Assembly: GCF_900109115.1 (NCBI RefSeq)
Contig: NZ_FNYV01000001.1
Span: 819,003 to 883,002 of the forward strand
Reading direction: 5' to 3'
DNA: 64,000 nt
Source of the DNA: Micromonospora phaseoli
GTDB lineage: Bacteria > Actinomycetota > Actinomycetes > Mycobacteriales > Micromonosporaceae
Shown: positions 1 through 8,936 of the stretch, one piece after another
How positions within the stretch are numbered: the stretch's first letter is position 1
Layout of the letters: the number at the start of each line of letters is the position of its first letter
Made by a program: the position numbers and the translations under genes
The notes under the pieces: model-generated
The model's input: only the letters and a program-made list of their open reading frames with translations
Databases searched by the model: none
Told to the model about the DNA's origin: nothing

Positions 1-473
1 AGGAACTGCTCACCCGCTGGGCCACCGACCTACCCGCCGGCGCCTGGCTGGCGGTGCAGGTGCCGGGCAACTTCGACGCTCCCTCGCACCGCGCGTTGCG
101 CGAGGTCGCCGGCCGGCCGCCGTGGCAGGCGGAACTCCACCCGCTGCTGCGGGAGGCCCCGGTCGCCGGCCCGGTCGACTACGCCAGGTTGCTGGCCGCC
201 GCCGGCTGTGCCGTCGACGCCTGGGAGACTACCTACGTGCACCTGCTGCCGGCCCGTCCCGACGCGGACCACCCGGTGCTGACCTGGATGGAGGGCACCG
301 CGCTGCGCCCGGTCCGGGCCGCGCTGCCCGCCGCCGGCTGGTCCGCCTTCCGGGCCGAGCTGGCGGTACGCCTCGTCGAGGCGTACCCGGTGCGGCAAGG
401 CCAGGTGTACTTCCCGTTCCGGCGGATCTTCTTCGTCGCCCGTACCGGCGCCCGCGCCCAGGAGAACTCGTGA
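1..473 (+). CDS. tam: Trans-aconitate 2-methyltransferase, 3' part only
   Basis: The gene is cut by the window edge; the reading frame is open from base 3. The family is SAM-dependent and methylates trans-aconitate, a by-product inhibitor of aconitase. The visible part carries the family's typical WLAVQVPGNFDAPSH stretch (about bases 45-90), followed by a helical C-terminal region with the ETTYVHLL and HPVLTWMEGTALRP blocks. The SAM-binding Rossmann motif would lie upstream, outside the window. The stop codon overlaps the GTG start of the next gene by 4 bp, so the two are probably co-translated. Confidence 0.88.
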   Translation, partial: ELLTRWATDLPAGAWLAVQVPGNFDAPSHRALREVAGRPPWQAELHPLLREAPVAGPVDYARLLAAAGCAVDAWETTYVHLLPARPDADHPVLTWMEGTALRPVRAALPAAGWSAFRAELAVRLVEAYPVRQGQVYFPFRRIFFVARTGARAQENS

Positions 474-1501
474 CCGATCTGCGTACCTTCATCGCCGGCC
501 TGCCCAAGGCGGAACTGCACGTGCACCACGTCGGCTCCGCCTCGCCCCGGATCGTGGCCGAGTTGGCCGCCCGGCACGAGGGGGACAGCCCCGTGCCGGC
601 CGATGCGAACCTACTGGCCGACTACTTCGTCTTCCGCGACTTCGCCCACTTCATCGAGCTGTACCTCAGCGTCGTGGACCTCCTCCGCGACCAGGAGGAC
701 GTCTGGATCCTCACCCACGAGGTGGCCCGGGAGCTGGCCCGCCAGCAGGTCCGCTACGCCGAGCTGACCGTGACGCCCTACTCGCACGTGCGGCGCGGCA
801 TCCCCGCACCGGCGTTCTGCGAGGCGATCGAGGACGCCCGCAAGCGGGCCGCTGCCGACTTCGGCATCGAGCTGCGCTGGTGCTTCGACATCCCCGGCGA
901 GGCGGGGCTGCCGGCAGCCGAGGAGACGCTGCGGATCTGCCTCGACGAACGACCCGACGGGCTGGTCAGTTTCGGCCTGGGTGGCCCCGAGATCGGCGTA
1001 CCGAGGCCGCAGTTCAAGCCCTACTTCGACCAGGCCCGGGCGGCGGGGCTGCGCTCGGTGCCGCACGCCGGAGAGACCACCGGACCGCAGACGATCTGGG
1101 ACGCGCTGCGGGAGCTGGGCGCCGAACGCATCGGCCACGGCATCTCCGCCGCGCAGGACCCACAGCTGCTCGCGTACCTCGCCGAGCGGCAGATCCCGGT
1201 GGAGGTGTGCCCGACGTCCAACGTGCGTACCCGGGCCGTGGCGCGCATCGAGGAGCACCCGCTGCCCCGGCTGGTCGAGGCGGGGCTGCTGGTCACCATC
1301 AACTCCGACGACCCGCCGATGTTCGGCACCACTCTGGACGACGAGTACGCGGTCGCCGCCCGGCTGCTCGACGCCGGGCCGGCGCAGGTGGCCGACCTGG
1401 CCCGCAACGCGGTGACCGCGTCCTTCCTCGACGAGGCCGGCAAGCAGCGGATCACCGCCGAGATCGACGCCCACCTGGCCGCCACGGCCCCGCCGATCTA
1501 G
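470..1501 (+). CDS. add: Adenosine deaminase-family metal hydrolase
   Basis: A 343-residue protein of the adenosine/AMP deaminase superfamily, which hydrolyses the 6-amino group of purine nucleosides with a bound metal. Visible active-site elements are the first metal motif H17-x-H19 (ELHVHHVGS), HAGE at 199-202, H223 in the IGHG motif and the DD pair at 280-281. The length is normal. I chose the GTG at 470 because it makes a GTGA overlap with the upstream gene and starts just before the conserved LPKAELHVH. The first motif reads HVHHVGS rather than the commoner HLHLDGS. Some actinobacterial relatives deaminate aminodeoxyfutalosine in menaquinone synthesis, so the substrate is not certain. 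The stop codon lies inside an inverted-repeat element. Confidence 0.85.
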   Translation: MTDLRTFIAGLPKAELHVHHVGSASPRIVAELAARHEGDSPVPADANLLADYFVFRDFAHFIELYLSVVDLLRDQEDVWILTHEVARELARQQVRYAELTVTPYSHVRRGIPAPAFCEAIEDARKRAAADFGIELRWCFDIPGEAGLPAAEETLRICLDERPDGLVSFGLGGPEIGVPRPQFKPYFDQARAAGLRSVPHAGETTGPQTIWDALRELGAERIGHGISAAQDPQLLAYLAERQIPVEVCPTSNVRTRAVARIEEHPLPRLVEAGLLVTINSDDPPMFGTTLDDEYAVAARLLDAGPAQVADLARNAVTASFLDEAGKQRITAEIDAHLAATAPPI

Positions 1502-1551
1502 GGACTATCGTCGCTACCGGAGATCGACTAGCGACGATAGTCCCTAGATCG
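1494..1551. repeat. Intergenic hairpin element E1 (22-bp perfect stem)
   Basis: Bases 1494-1515 and 1530-1551 are perfect reverse complements (22 bp) around a 14-nt loop. The left arm contains the TAG stop codon of the upstream deaminase gene (1499-1501). The arm start GATCTAGGG and the loop string GGAGATCGACT recur in element E5 at 44156-44219, so this is a repeat family rather than a one-off terminator. It has no poly-T tail. It could act as a bidirectional terminator between convergent genes. Confidence 0.85.
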
Positions 1552-1571
1552 ACTCGGGCGTTGGTCAGGTG

Positions 1572-1619
1572 GCGCGCGGCGGGAGGAGGTGTGGGGGGAC
1601 CGTGTCTCCCGCCGCGCGC
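1572..1619. terminator. GC-rich hairpin, probable terminator between convergent genes
   Basis: Bases 1572-1585 and 1606-1619 form a perfect 14-bp stem with a 20-nt loop. A second 10-bp hairpin follows at 1625-1634/1655-1664. Together with E1, three consecutive hairpins fill the 297-bp gap between the deaminase gene and the convergent histidine kinase gene. I see nothing else in this gap. Strong GC stems without a U tract are usual for terminators in this group. Confidence 0.6.
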
Positions 1620-1798
1620 ACGGCTCCACCGGCCGTCCTGCGCTGGGAGCGATGGGCCGGTGGAACTGCTCGGTTCGGAGCCGATCCTGTCAGCCGGATC
1701 GCACCGCCAGTGCAGGGTTAACTCGGATCTAAGGAAGACTTGCGCCGTCGCACAGCCCGCGTCCACCGCGGGGCGGCGAGTGGCCGCATCGGGCACGG

Positions 1799-3235
1799 TC
1801 AACCGTCGGTGGGGCGTTGCCGGGGCCAGCGGCGGCCACTGGCCTTCGGCTCCCGGCTCTCCCGAGCCATCCGGCCCACCAGGCCGAACCGGCTGACCTG
1901 GCGTGGTGTCGCCTCCGGGTCGGCCAACAGCATCACCACGCTGGCCCCGCCCAGGTGGGCCCGGTCGATGCTGACCGACCCGTTGGCCTGCAACGCCACC
2001 CGCTTGGCGATGTCCAGCCCGAGGCCGGTCGAGCCCTGGTCGCTGGTGCCACGCCGCAGGGCCCGGTCCGGGTTGGCGATGCCCGGTCCGGCATCGTCGA
2101 TCCGGATGGCCACGTACCCGTCGCGGCGCGACACCGCCACCTCGAACGCGGTGCCCTGCGGGGTGTAGCGGAAGACGTTGCCGATCACCGCGTCCAGCGC
2201 GGCGGCAAGCTCGGCCCGGGGCACCGGCGCGGGGATGCGTAGCTGCGCACCGGAGACCCGGTGCGGACGGTTCTGGTCGCCGGCGAGCGCCGCCCAGAAC
2301 ACCATCCGGTCCCGGACCACCTCGCTCACGTCGCACATCGCCGGAACGGCCTCGGTGGCCACCGTCTTGCGGGTGGTCTTGATCAGCACGTCGATCTCAC
2401 CCTCCAGGGTGACGATCGCCTGCCGGATCCGCCGGATGCCGCGCCGGTGGTCCAACTCGGCCTGACTGAACGAGCCCACGCTGGTGTCGTCGGACTCCAG
2501 CGCCTCGGCGTCCAACCGCAGCACGGTCAGCGGGGTACGCAACCGGTGGGACAGATCCGCCACCAGCTCCCGCTCCTCGGTGCGGGCGGCGACGAGCCGC
2601 TCCGCCATCCGGTTGAAGGCCTGACCGGCCGCGGCCACCTCGCGCGGGCCGTTCGGCTCGACGCGTACGCCCAGATCGCCGTCGCCCACCGCGAGCGCCG
2701 CCTTCACCAGGCCCCGGGTGGCCTCGACCGTGCGGGCGGCGACCCGGTCCACCACCAGCACCGCGGCACCCACCAGGGCGACCGCCACCCCGGCCAGCAA
2801 CAGCCACCTGTTTCCGGCACCGGCGTCGAGGGCGGCGTCCGGGACGAAGACCTCGACCACGGCGGTCCGTTCGCCGAGCACCACCGGATCCAGCCGCAGC
2901 ACCCCGCCGTCGATGTCGACCACCAACGAACGTCCTTCGGACCGGGCCCGCTCCAGCTGCCCCGGGTCGGCCCGCCCGGCCGAGGAGTCCACGTCCAGAC
3001 CGTGCACCACCGGCTGGGTCTGCGGATCGGCACCACTGGCCTCGATCGCGCGGGTCACCACCTCCGGCTCGACGCTCACCGCGAGCGCCCCGGTCACCAG
3101 GGAACTGCGGCGGGCCGCGTCGGCGATCGCCTCCTCGCGGGTCTGCGAGCCCAGAGTCAGCCCGAGCGGGACCAGGAACGTCAACGCCAGCAGGACGCCC
3201 ATGCCGGCCGTCAACAGGACCAGCGAGCGCCTCAG
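1799..3235 (-). CDS. Two-component sensor histidine kinase
   Basis: About 478 residues: an N-terminal membrane helix, an extracytoplasmic sensor of about 120 residues, a second helix (WLLLAGVAVALVGAAVLVV), HAMP, the phospho-acceptor H-box LSHRLRTPL, and an ATPase domain with N, DDAGPGI and GLGLDIAKR boxes. It should autophosphorylate on the H-box His and pass phosphate to the regulator encoded just upstream. No ATG or GTG exists in frame near the first helix. The best-placed start is a CTG at 3235 that overlaps the regulator's TGA in a CTGA arrangement. TTG 3214 or ATG 3202 are alternatives, but ATG 3202 would cut the helix. The signal sensed is unknown. Confidence 0.85.
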   Translation of the reverse strand: MRRSLVLLTAGMGVLLALTFLVPLGLTLGSQTREEAIADAARRSSLVTGALAVSVEPEVVTRAIEASGADPQTQPVVHGLDVDSSAGRADPGQLERARSEGRSLVVDIDGGVLRLDPVVLGERTAVVEVFVPDAALDAGAGNRWLLLAGVAVALVGAAVLVVDRVAARTVEATRGLVKAALAVGDGDLGVRVEPNGPREVAAAGQAFNRMAERLVAARTEERELVADLSHRLRTPLTVLRLDAEALESDDTSVGSFSQAELDHRRGIRRIRQAIVTLEGEIDVLIKTTRKTVATEAVPAMCDVSEVVRDRMVFWAALAGDQNRPHRVSGAQLRIPAPVPRAELAAALDAVIGNVFRYTPQGTAFEVAVSRRDGYVAIRIDDAGPGIANPDRALRRGTSDQGSTGLGLDIAKRVALQANGSVSIDRAHLGGASVVMLLADPEATPRQVSRFGLVGRMARESREPKASGRRWPRQRPTDG

Positions 3236-3921
3236 TCCGGCGCCACCAGCCGGAAGCCCACCCCCCGCACGGTGCGCAGGTAGCGCGGCTTCGCCGCGGA
3301 CTCGCCCATTTTGCGCCGAAGCCAGTACAGGTGGACGTCGATGGTCTGATCCTCGCCCACCGATGGCTGCCGCCATACCTCCTCCAAGAGTTCCCGCCGG
3401 GACACTACCCGGCCAGGACGTGCGGCGAGATACGCCAGCAGGTCGAATTCCTTGCGGGTCAGCGCCAGCGCCTCGCCGTCGAGAAGGGCGCTGCGCTCAC
3501 CGACGTCGACCCGCAGACCGCCCACGCTGTGCACGGCCAACTGCACCGCGCGGCTGGCCCGACCCACCCGACGCAGCACCGTGGTGATCCGCGCGTCCAG
3601 GTGTGCGCCGGTGAAAGGCTTGACCATGTAGTCGTCGGCGCCGGCCCGCAACAGCTTGACCACGGACTGCTCGTCGTCGCGGGCGGTGGCGATGATGATC
3701 GGCACGTCGGTGATGCCCCGCAGCATCCGCAGCGCGTCCGAGCCGTCCAGGTCCGGCAGGCCGAGGTCGAGCACGACCAGATCAGGAGTTTCGGCGGCGA
3801 CCCGGCGCAGCGCGTCCAGCGCGGTGCCCACGGCATGCACGGCGTGGCCCCGGTCGGTGAGGGAACGAAGCATCGCGCCGCGAACGACGTGATCGTCTTC
3901 GACCAGGAGGACGGTGGCCAC
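3232..3921 (-). CDS. OmpR/PhoB-type response regulator
   Basis: A 229-residue regulator. The receiver domain (1-120) has the acidic pair D9-D10, phospho-acceptor D52 in VVLDLGLPD and K101 in MVKPF. The C-terminal winged helix (about 130-225) has the family's ALTRKEFDLLAYLA, VSRRELLEEVW, TIDVHLYWLRRKMG and LRTVRGVGFRL blocks. It is the partner of the overlapping histidine kinase, and the pair is transcribed from a promoter in the 68-bp gap facing the ADP-ribosylglycohydrolase gene. The target genes cannot be read from the sequence. Confidence 0.93.
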   Translation of the reverse strand: MATVLLVEDDHVVRGAMLRSLTDRGHAVHAVGTALDALRRVAAETPDLVVLDLGLPDLDGSDALRMLRGITDVPIIIATARDDEQSVVKLLRAGADDYMVKPFTGAHLDARITTVLRRVGRASRAVQLAVHSVGGLRVDVGERSALLDGEALALTRKEFDLLAYLAARPGRVVSRRELLEEVWRQPSVGEDQTIDVHLYWLRRKMGESAAKPRYLRTVRGVGFRLVAPD

Positions 3922-3989
3922 TCAAGCACGGTACTCGGAGCGGCAAGTGGGTCGTCGTTGCGGCCCACCGTGGAACCAGCCAAGCTGAT

Positions 3990-4916
3990 GTGGCGATGAC
4001 GTTCACCCTCTATCCGGACGCCCGTCTGGCCCTGGCCCGGGACAGTCTCGCCGGCCTGTCGGTCGGCGACGCCCTGGGCTCCCAGTTCTTCGTTCCCGGC
4101 CGGCGCCCCGCCGACCTGGCCGCCGACCTGCTGCCCCCGCCGCCGTGGCAGTGGACCGACGACACCGAGATGGCCTGTTCGGTGGTGGCGCTGCTGGCCG
4201 AGGTGGGCCGGATCGACCGGGACACCCTCGCGCTCACCTTCGCCGAGCGCTGCGAGCCCTACCGGGGCTACGGGCCCGGTGCGGTGCGGGTACTGCGTCT
4301 GATCCGGACCGGAACCCCGTGGCCGGTCGCGTCCGCCGCCGCCTTCGACGGGCAGGGCTCCTGCGGCAACGGCGCGGCGATGCGGGTCGCGCCGCTGGGG
4401 GCGTACTTCGCCGACTCGACCAGCCGGGCCGCCGCGCAGGCCCGGGAGTCGGCCGAGGTCACCCACGCCCATCCGGAAGGAATAGCCGGTGCCGTGGCGG
4501 TGGCGGTGGCGGCTGCCCTGGCCGCCCGGGCCCGCCTCGACGGCGACCGACCCGATCCGGGCCGGCTGCTCGCCGGCGTGGCCGCCGCGCTGGACCCGAC
4601 GACGGAGGTGCACCGGGGCGTACGCCGGGTCGCCGGGCTGCTCGGACGCCCGTTGGTGGAGGTGGTGGAGGCGGTCGGCAACGGCTCCCGGGTGACCGCA
4701 CAGGACACCGTCGCCTTCACCTGCTGGGTGGCCGCCCGACACCTGGACGACTATCCGGCGGCCGTCCGCGCCTGCGTCGAGGCGGGGGGAGACGTGGACA
4801 CCACGGCCGCCATCGCCGGTGGCGTGGTCGCCGCGTACACCGGGGTAGCCACCCCGGGTGGGGTGCCCGCCGGCTGGCTGGCCGCGCGGGAGCCGCTACC
4901 CGACTGGGCGGGCTGA
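3990..4916 (+). CDS. ADP-ribosylglycohydrolase family protein
   Basis: A 308-residue DraG/ARH-fold protein. It shows both metal-binding signatures of the family: WTDDTEM near residue 50 and GGDVDTTAAIAGG near residue 270. The alpha-helical core between them includes GSCGNGAAMRVAPLG and THAHPEGIAGA. Such enzymes remove ADP-ribose from arginine, serine or small molecules using two Mg ions; the local substrate is unknown. GTG 3990 is taken as start, and ATG 3996 is an equally good alternative. It is divergent from the response regulator gene and convergent with the YcnI gene. Confidence 0.88.
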   Translation: MAMTFTLYPDARLALARDSLAGLSVGDALGSQFFVPGRRPADLAADLLPPPPWQWTDDTEMACSVVALLAEVGRIDRDTLALTFAERCEPYRGYGPGAVRVLRLIRTGTPWPVASAAAFDGQGSCGNGAAMRVAPLGAYFADSTSRAAAQARESAEVTHAHPEGIAGAVAVAVAAALAARARLDGDRPDPGRLLAGVAAALDPTTEVHRGVRRVAGLLGRPLVEVVEAVGNGSRVTAQDTVAFTCWVAARHLDDYPAAVRACVEAGGDVDTTAAIAGGVVAAYTGVATPGGVPAGWLAAREPLPDWAG

Positions 4917-4939
4917 CCCCGGCGCCCCGCGCCCACCGC

Positions 4940-5806
4940 TCACCGGCGCGCGCCGGCCTCGGCCACGTCGCTGCCCGCCCGCTCGGCGGACTCGACGCCA
5001 CCGGGCGCGGGAGCGCTGTCGCCGTCGGATCCGGAGTGCACGGCGGTCGGCTCCCCGTCGAGCACCGACCGGTCGATCTCCTGCGTCGAGGAGCGGCGTC
5101 GGCGGCTGATCAACCAGCCCACCACCGCACCGCCGCCAAGGCCGGCGACCAGGCCGGCGGCGAGCAGGCTGTTGGCGTTCGGGCCGCCGTCGGAGGCGGC
5201 TCCGGCGGGCGCGCCTTCCGCCGGAGGCTGGCCGCCCGGCACGCCACCGTGCCCACCGTGTGCGCCCGGCGCGGCCGGATCCCCCGGCAGCAGCGCCAAC
5301 GCGGGCAGCGGCCGCTGGCCGGGGCCCCACCGCACCACCATGCCGTCGGCGTACGTCTGGAGCAGCTCGAAGTCCAGCCGGTCGGTCTGCGGCAGCGGCC
5401 CCATCGACAGCAGCAGCCGGGCTGGTCCGTCGCCCGCGTCCGGCGTCCGGGACCAGGTCACCGCGGCGGTCACGACATCGGTGGCGGGGGCGTGCAGACC
5501 GGCCACCGGTGTGTCGAGCTTGCGGGTGGTGATCAGCGGTGCCCACCCGTCGACCGACAGTGGGTAGACCTCGGCGATCGGCGGGTCCGCCGGTACCCGG
5601 ATCTCGATGCTCTCGGTGGGGACGCCGGGCCGCTCGTCCGGCACCACGAACTCCAGCTTCACCGACTCGCCCTGCCGGGCCTCGGTCGGCGTGAAGCTGA
5701 CCTCCGCGGCCTGCGCCGTAGCGGGCCAGAGCAGCACCACGGCCGTGGCCAGGGCGGCCACCAGCGCGCCCCGGCGTCGACGGCTCCCGCCGCGCGTCAT
5801 CGCCAT
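4940..5806 (-). CDS. YcnI-like exported membrane-anchored protein (DUF1775), metal-binding His replaced
   Basis: A 288-residue protein with a signal peptide ending near ATAQA, one DUF1775 (YcnI) domain, a Gly/Pro/His-rich linker (HGGHGG), a C-terminal membrane helix followed by SRRRRSS, and an acidic cytoplasmic tail. The ending PLPQTDRLDFELLQTYADG and the VVRW motif are typical of the family. In Bacillus YcnI the mature protein starts with a His that binds Cu(II). Here the mature N-terminus reads AEVSFTP where AHVTVSP is usual, so the His is Glu. No copC/copD neighbour is present. Start ATG 5806 is chosen; ATG 5800 is possible. Confidence 0.82.
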   Translation of the reverse strand: MAMTRGGSRRRRGALVAALATAVVLLWPATAQAAEVSFTPTEARQGESVKLEFVVPDERPGVPTESIEIRVPADPPIAEVYPLSVDGWAPLITTRKLDTPVAGLHAPATDVVTAAVTWSRTPDAGDGPARLLLSMGPLPQTDRLDFELLQTYADGMVVRWGPGQRPLPALALLPGDPAAPGAHGGHGGVPGGQPPAEGAPAGAASDGGPNANSLLAAGLVAGLGGGAVVGWLISRRRRSSTQEIDRSVLDGEPTAVHSGSDGDSAPAPGGVESAERAGSDVAEAGARR

Positions 5807-5910
5807 CCTGGGTCCCCATCCGTGTCCAAACGGCCGGCACCGGCTCCGGCCACACCTGGTAGTTCGGATCCCGGGCCGCAAAGGTTCAACCGCCGGCCCG
5901 ACTACCTGCC

Positions 5911-5971
5911 GCCGATGTCGACGCCAGCGTTCGTCGGGCGACCGATAGCATCGCAGTGAGCCGACATCGGC
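5911..5971 (+). promoter_or_regulatory. 10-bp inverted repeat in the thrS upstream region
   Basis: Bases 5911-5920 (GCCGATGTCG) and 5962-5971 are perfect reverse complements separated by 41 nt, ending 33 nt before the thrS start. The segment between them contains a possible -10-like TAGCAT (5945-5950). It could be a leader stem or an operator. I find no T-box sequence pattern. Confidence 0.35.
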
Positions 5972-6004
5972 ACCAATTGTCACGCCTGCTGCGAGGAGTC
6001 ATCC

Positions 6005-8011
6005 GTGTCCGCACCCCGTACCCCCGCCGTGGCCGACCCCGTCGTCGTCGCCGCCGGGACGACGGCGGCCGACGCGGTGGCCGCGGCCGGACTGCCCGCC
6101 AACGGCCCCAAGGCGGTCGTGGTGGTCCGCGACCCGCAGGGCGTGCTGCGCGACCTGGACTGGCGCCCGGCGCAGGAGACCTCGGTCGAGCCGGTGGCGC
6201 TCGACTCCCCGGACGGGCTGAACGTGCTGCGCCACTCGACGGCCCACGTGCTCGCCCAGGCCGTGCAGGACATCTTCCCCGAGGCGAAGCTCGGCATCGG
6301 CCCGCCCATCGACAACGGCTTCTACTACGACTTCGCGGTGGGCAAGCCGTTCCAGCCCGACGACCTGGCCAAGTTGGAAAAGCGGATGCAGGAGATCGTC
6401 AAGTCCGGGCAGCGGTTCCGGCGGCGCCGCTTCGACAGCCTGGACGAGGCCAAGACCGAGCTGGCCGCCGAGCCGTTCAAACTGGAACTCATCGACGTCA
6501 AGGGTGAGGGGCTGGACTCCTCCGAGGTGATGGAGGTCGGCGGGGGCGAGCTGACCATCTACGACAACGTCGCCGCCGACGACGACAAGGTCTGCTGGTC
6601 GGACCTGTGCCGTGGTCCGCACCTGCCCAACACCCGCCTGATCGGCGCGTTCAAGCTGATGCGCTCGGCCGCCGCGTACTGGCGCGGGTCGGAGAAGAAC
6701 CCGCAGTTGCAGCGGGTGTACGGCACCGCCTGGCCGACCCGGGACGGGCTGAAGGCGTACCTGAAGCTGCTTGAGGAGGCCGCCCGGCGCGACCACCGCA
6801 AGCTCGGCGCGGACCTCGATCTGTTCAGCTTCCCCGACGAGATCGGCTCCGGTCTCGCGGTCTTCCACCCCAAGGGCGGCATCATCCGCCGCGAGCTGGA
6901 GGACTACTCGCGTCGCCGGCATGAGCAGGCGGGGTACGAGTTCGTCAACAGCCCGCACATCACCAAGGCGCAGCTCTTCGAGACCTCGGGGCACCTGCCG
7001 TACTACGCCGACACGATGTTCCCACCCATGCAGCTGGAGGGGGCGGAGTACTACCTCAAGGCGATGAACTGCCCCATGCACAACCTGATCTTCCGCTCCC
7101 GCGGGCGGTCCTACCGCGAGCTGCCGCTGCGGCTGTTCGAGTTCGGCACCGTCTACCGGTACGAGAAGTCGGGTGTGGTGCACGGGTTGACCCGGGTGCG
7201 CGGCCTGACCCAGGACGACTCGCACATCTACTGCACCCGGGAGCAGATGCCCGGTGAGCTGACCACGCTGCTGTCGTTCGTGCTGGACCTGCTGCGCGAC
7301 TACGGACTGGACGACTTCTACCTGGAGCTGTCGACCCGCGACGACTCGCCGAAGTTCATCGGCAGCGACGCCGACTGGGCCGAGGCCACCGAGGCGCTGC
7401 GCACCGCCGCCGAGACCTCCGGGCTGGAGCTGGTGCCCGACCCGGGTGGCGCGGCCTTCTACGGCCCGAAGATCTCGGTGCAGGCCAAGGACGCCATCGG
7501 CCGGACCTGGCAGATGTCCACCATCCAGGTCGACTTCAACCAGCCCGAGCGGTTCGGCCTGGAGTACCAGGCGGCCGACGGGACCCGGCAGCGACCCGTG
7601 ATGATCCACCGGGCGCTGTTCGGCTCGATCGAGCGGTTCTTCGGCGTACTCACCGAGCACTACGCGGGGGCGTTCCCGGCCTGGCTGGCCCCGGTACAGG
7701 TGGTCGGCATCCCGATCCGCGAGGACCACGCCGACTACCTGCACGGCTTCGTCGCGGCGCTGCGCGCCGAGGGTATCCGCGCCCAGGTCGACGCCGGTGA
7801 CGACCGGATGCAGAAGAAGATCCGCACCGCGCAGCAGCAGAAGATCCCGTTCATGGTGATCGCCGGCGACGACGACGTGGCCGCCGGCACGGTGTCGTTC
7901 CGCTACCGGGACGGCTCCCAGCGCAACGGGGTGCCGCTGGCCGAGGCGGTCAGCCACGTCCTCGACGTGATCCACTCCCGTACCAACACCGGCCCGTCGG
8001 CCGAGATGTAA
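6005..8011 (+). CDS. thrS: Threonyl-tRNA synthetase
   Basis: A 668-residue class II synthetase that charges tRNA-Thr. It has an N-terminal TGS-like segment (1-65), an editing domain with [10 protein letters not shown] (about 78-87) and CRGPH, a catalytic core with the zinc-site motif MNCPMH, motif 2 around [21 protein letters not shown] and motif 3 [14 protein letters not shown], and an anticodon-binding domain from about residue 560. The length is normal. GTG 6005 follows GAGGAG at 6-nt spacing. It heads the thrS-HIT-pgsA block conserved in actinobacteria. Confidence 0.97.
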   Translation: MSAPRTPAVADPVVVAAGTTAADAVAAAGLPANGPKAVVVVRDPQGVLRDLDWRPAQETSVEPVALDSPDGLNVLRHSTAHVLAQAVQDIFPEAKLGIGPPIDNGFYYDFAVGKPFQPDDLAKLEKRMQEIVKSGQRFRRRRFDSLDEAKTELAAEPFKLELIDVKGEGLDSSEVMEVGGGELTIYDNVAADDDKVCWSDLCRGPHLPNTRLIGAFKLMRSAAAYWRGSEKNPQLQRVYGTAWPTRDGLKAYLKLLEEAARRDHRKLGADLDLFSFPDEIGSGLAVFHPKGGIIRRELEDYSRRRHEQAGYEFVNSPHITKAQLFETSGHLPYYADTMFPPMQLEGAEYYLKAMNCPMHNLIFRSRGRSYRELPLRLFEFGTVYRYEKSGVVHGLTRVRGLTQDDSHIYCTREQMPGELTTLLSFVLDLLRDYGLDDFYLELSTRDDSPKFIGSDADWAEATEALRTAAETSGLELVPDPGGAAFYGPKISVQAKDAIGRTWQMSTIQVDFNQPERFGLEYQAADGTRQRPVMIHRALFGSIERFFGVLTEHYAGAFPAWLAPVQVVGIPIREDHADYLHGFVAALRAEGIRAQVDAGDDRMQKKIRTAQQQKIPFMVIAGDDDVAAGTVSFRYRDGSQRNGVPLAEAVSHVLDVIHSRTNTGPSAEM

Positions 8012-8104
8012 GGAACGGCACCTTAGTAACGCAACGTCCCCGCCGCCCCGTCCGGTGCCCGGCCACGGCTCGGCACCGGCGGGGCAGGGTCGTAGGATCG
8101 CCGT

Positions 8105-8650
8105 GTGACTGGGGCGGACGAGCATACCGACGAGGGCATGGCCGACAGCCTGGACCGGCTCTGGACGCCCCACCGGATGACCTACATCTCCGGCGAGGAC
8201 CGGCCCGAGGGCGGCTACGAGAAGCCGTCCGGATGCCCGTTCTGCCTGGCCCCTGGCCGGCCGCCGGAGGAGAGTCTGGTGGTGGCGCGCGGCGGGCACG
8301 TGTTCGTGGTGCTCAACCTCTACCCGTACAACCCGGGGCACCTGCTGGTGTGCCCGTACCGGCATGTGGCCGACTACACCGACCTGGACGGGCCGGAGAC
8401 CGCCGAGCTGGCGTCGTTCACCCAGACCGCCATGCGGGTGATCCGCAAGGTCAGCAACGCGCACGGCTTCAACCTGGGCATGAACCAGGGCGGGGTGGCC
8501 GGTGCCGGCATCGCCGCCCACCTGCACCAGCACGTGGTGCCCCGCTGGGGCGGTGACGCGAACTTCATGCCGGTGATCGGCCGCACCAAGGTCCTGCCGC
8601 AGTTGTTGGGCGACACCCGCGACCTGTTCGTGCGCGCCTGGCCCTCCTGA
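8105..8650 (+). CDS. HIT-family nucleotide hydrolase/phosphorylase
   Basis: A 181-residue histidine-triad protein. The catalytic triad is in AHLHQHVVPRW (about residues 138-148), and the upstream half has the family's VVLNLYPYNPGHLLVCPYRH. An N-terminal CPFC pair near residue 44 may bind zinc, as in many HIT proteins. The mycobacterial relative in the same position (Rv2613c) is described as an Ap4A phosphorylase, so cleavage of dinucleoside polyphosphates is the likely role. It lies 93 bp downstream of thrS. The gap starts at the thrS stop with a short dyad TAAGG/CCTTA. Confidence 0.92.
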   Translation: MTGADEHTDEGMADSLDRLWTPHRMTYISGEDRPEGGYEKPSGCPFCLAPGRPPEESLVVARGGHVFVVLNLYPYNPGHLLVCPYRHVADYTDLDGPETAELASFTQTAMRVIRKVSNAHGFNLGMNQGGVAGAGIAAHLHQHVVPRWGGDANFMPVIGRTKVLPQLLGDTRDLFVRAWPS

Positions 8651-8936
8651 CCCCGCGTCGCCTCTGCTCCGCGTCTCCTGCTCTGCGTCAACCCACCCGC
8701 CGGTTACGGAACGAAGTCGCTGCGTGTCGGTAGGCAGCGCACAGGAGACACCGGGCATGACGGCTCGCCGGGCGGAACCGCAGGCCGGTGGCGTCGAGCG
8801 CGCAGCGCGACCGAACCGGCGGGGATTCGGGGCGCGTACGAGGCGGCCGGGGTGATCCGCACGGACACCGGTGCCCGTACGGATGATCGTGCTGGATATC
8901 TGTCAAAAATCGCCCGGAAGATGGCACGATGCGCCG

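Noticed and set aside
5820..6004. T-box riboswitch before thrS
   Set aside because: I find neither the conserved T-box nor specifier-loop patterns; only a simple 10-bp inverted repeat.
5999..8758. A 919-codon open frame on the minus strand across thrS and the HIT gene
   Set aside because: Shadow of thrS in high-GC sequence; its translation is His/Arg/Gly-rich and matches no family, while thrS is unambiguous.
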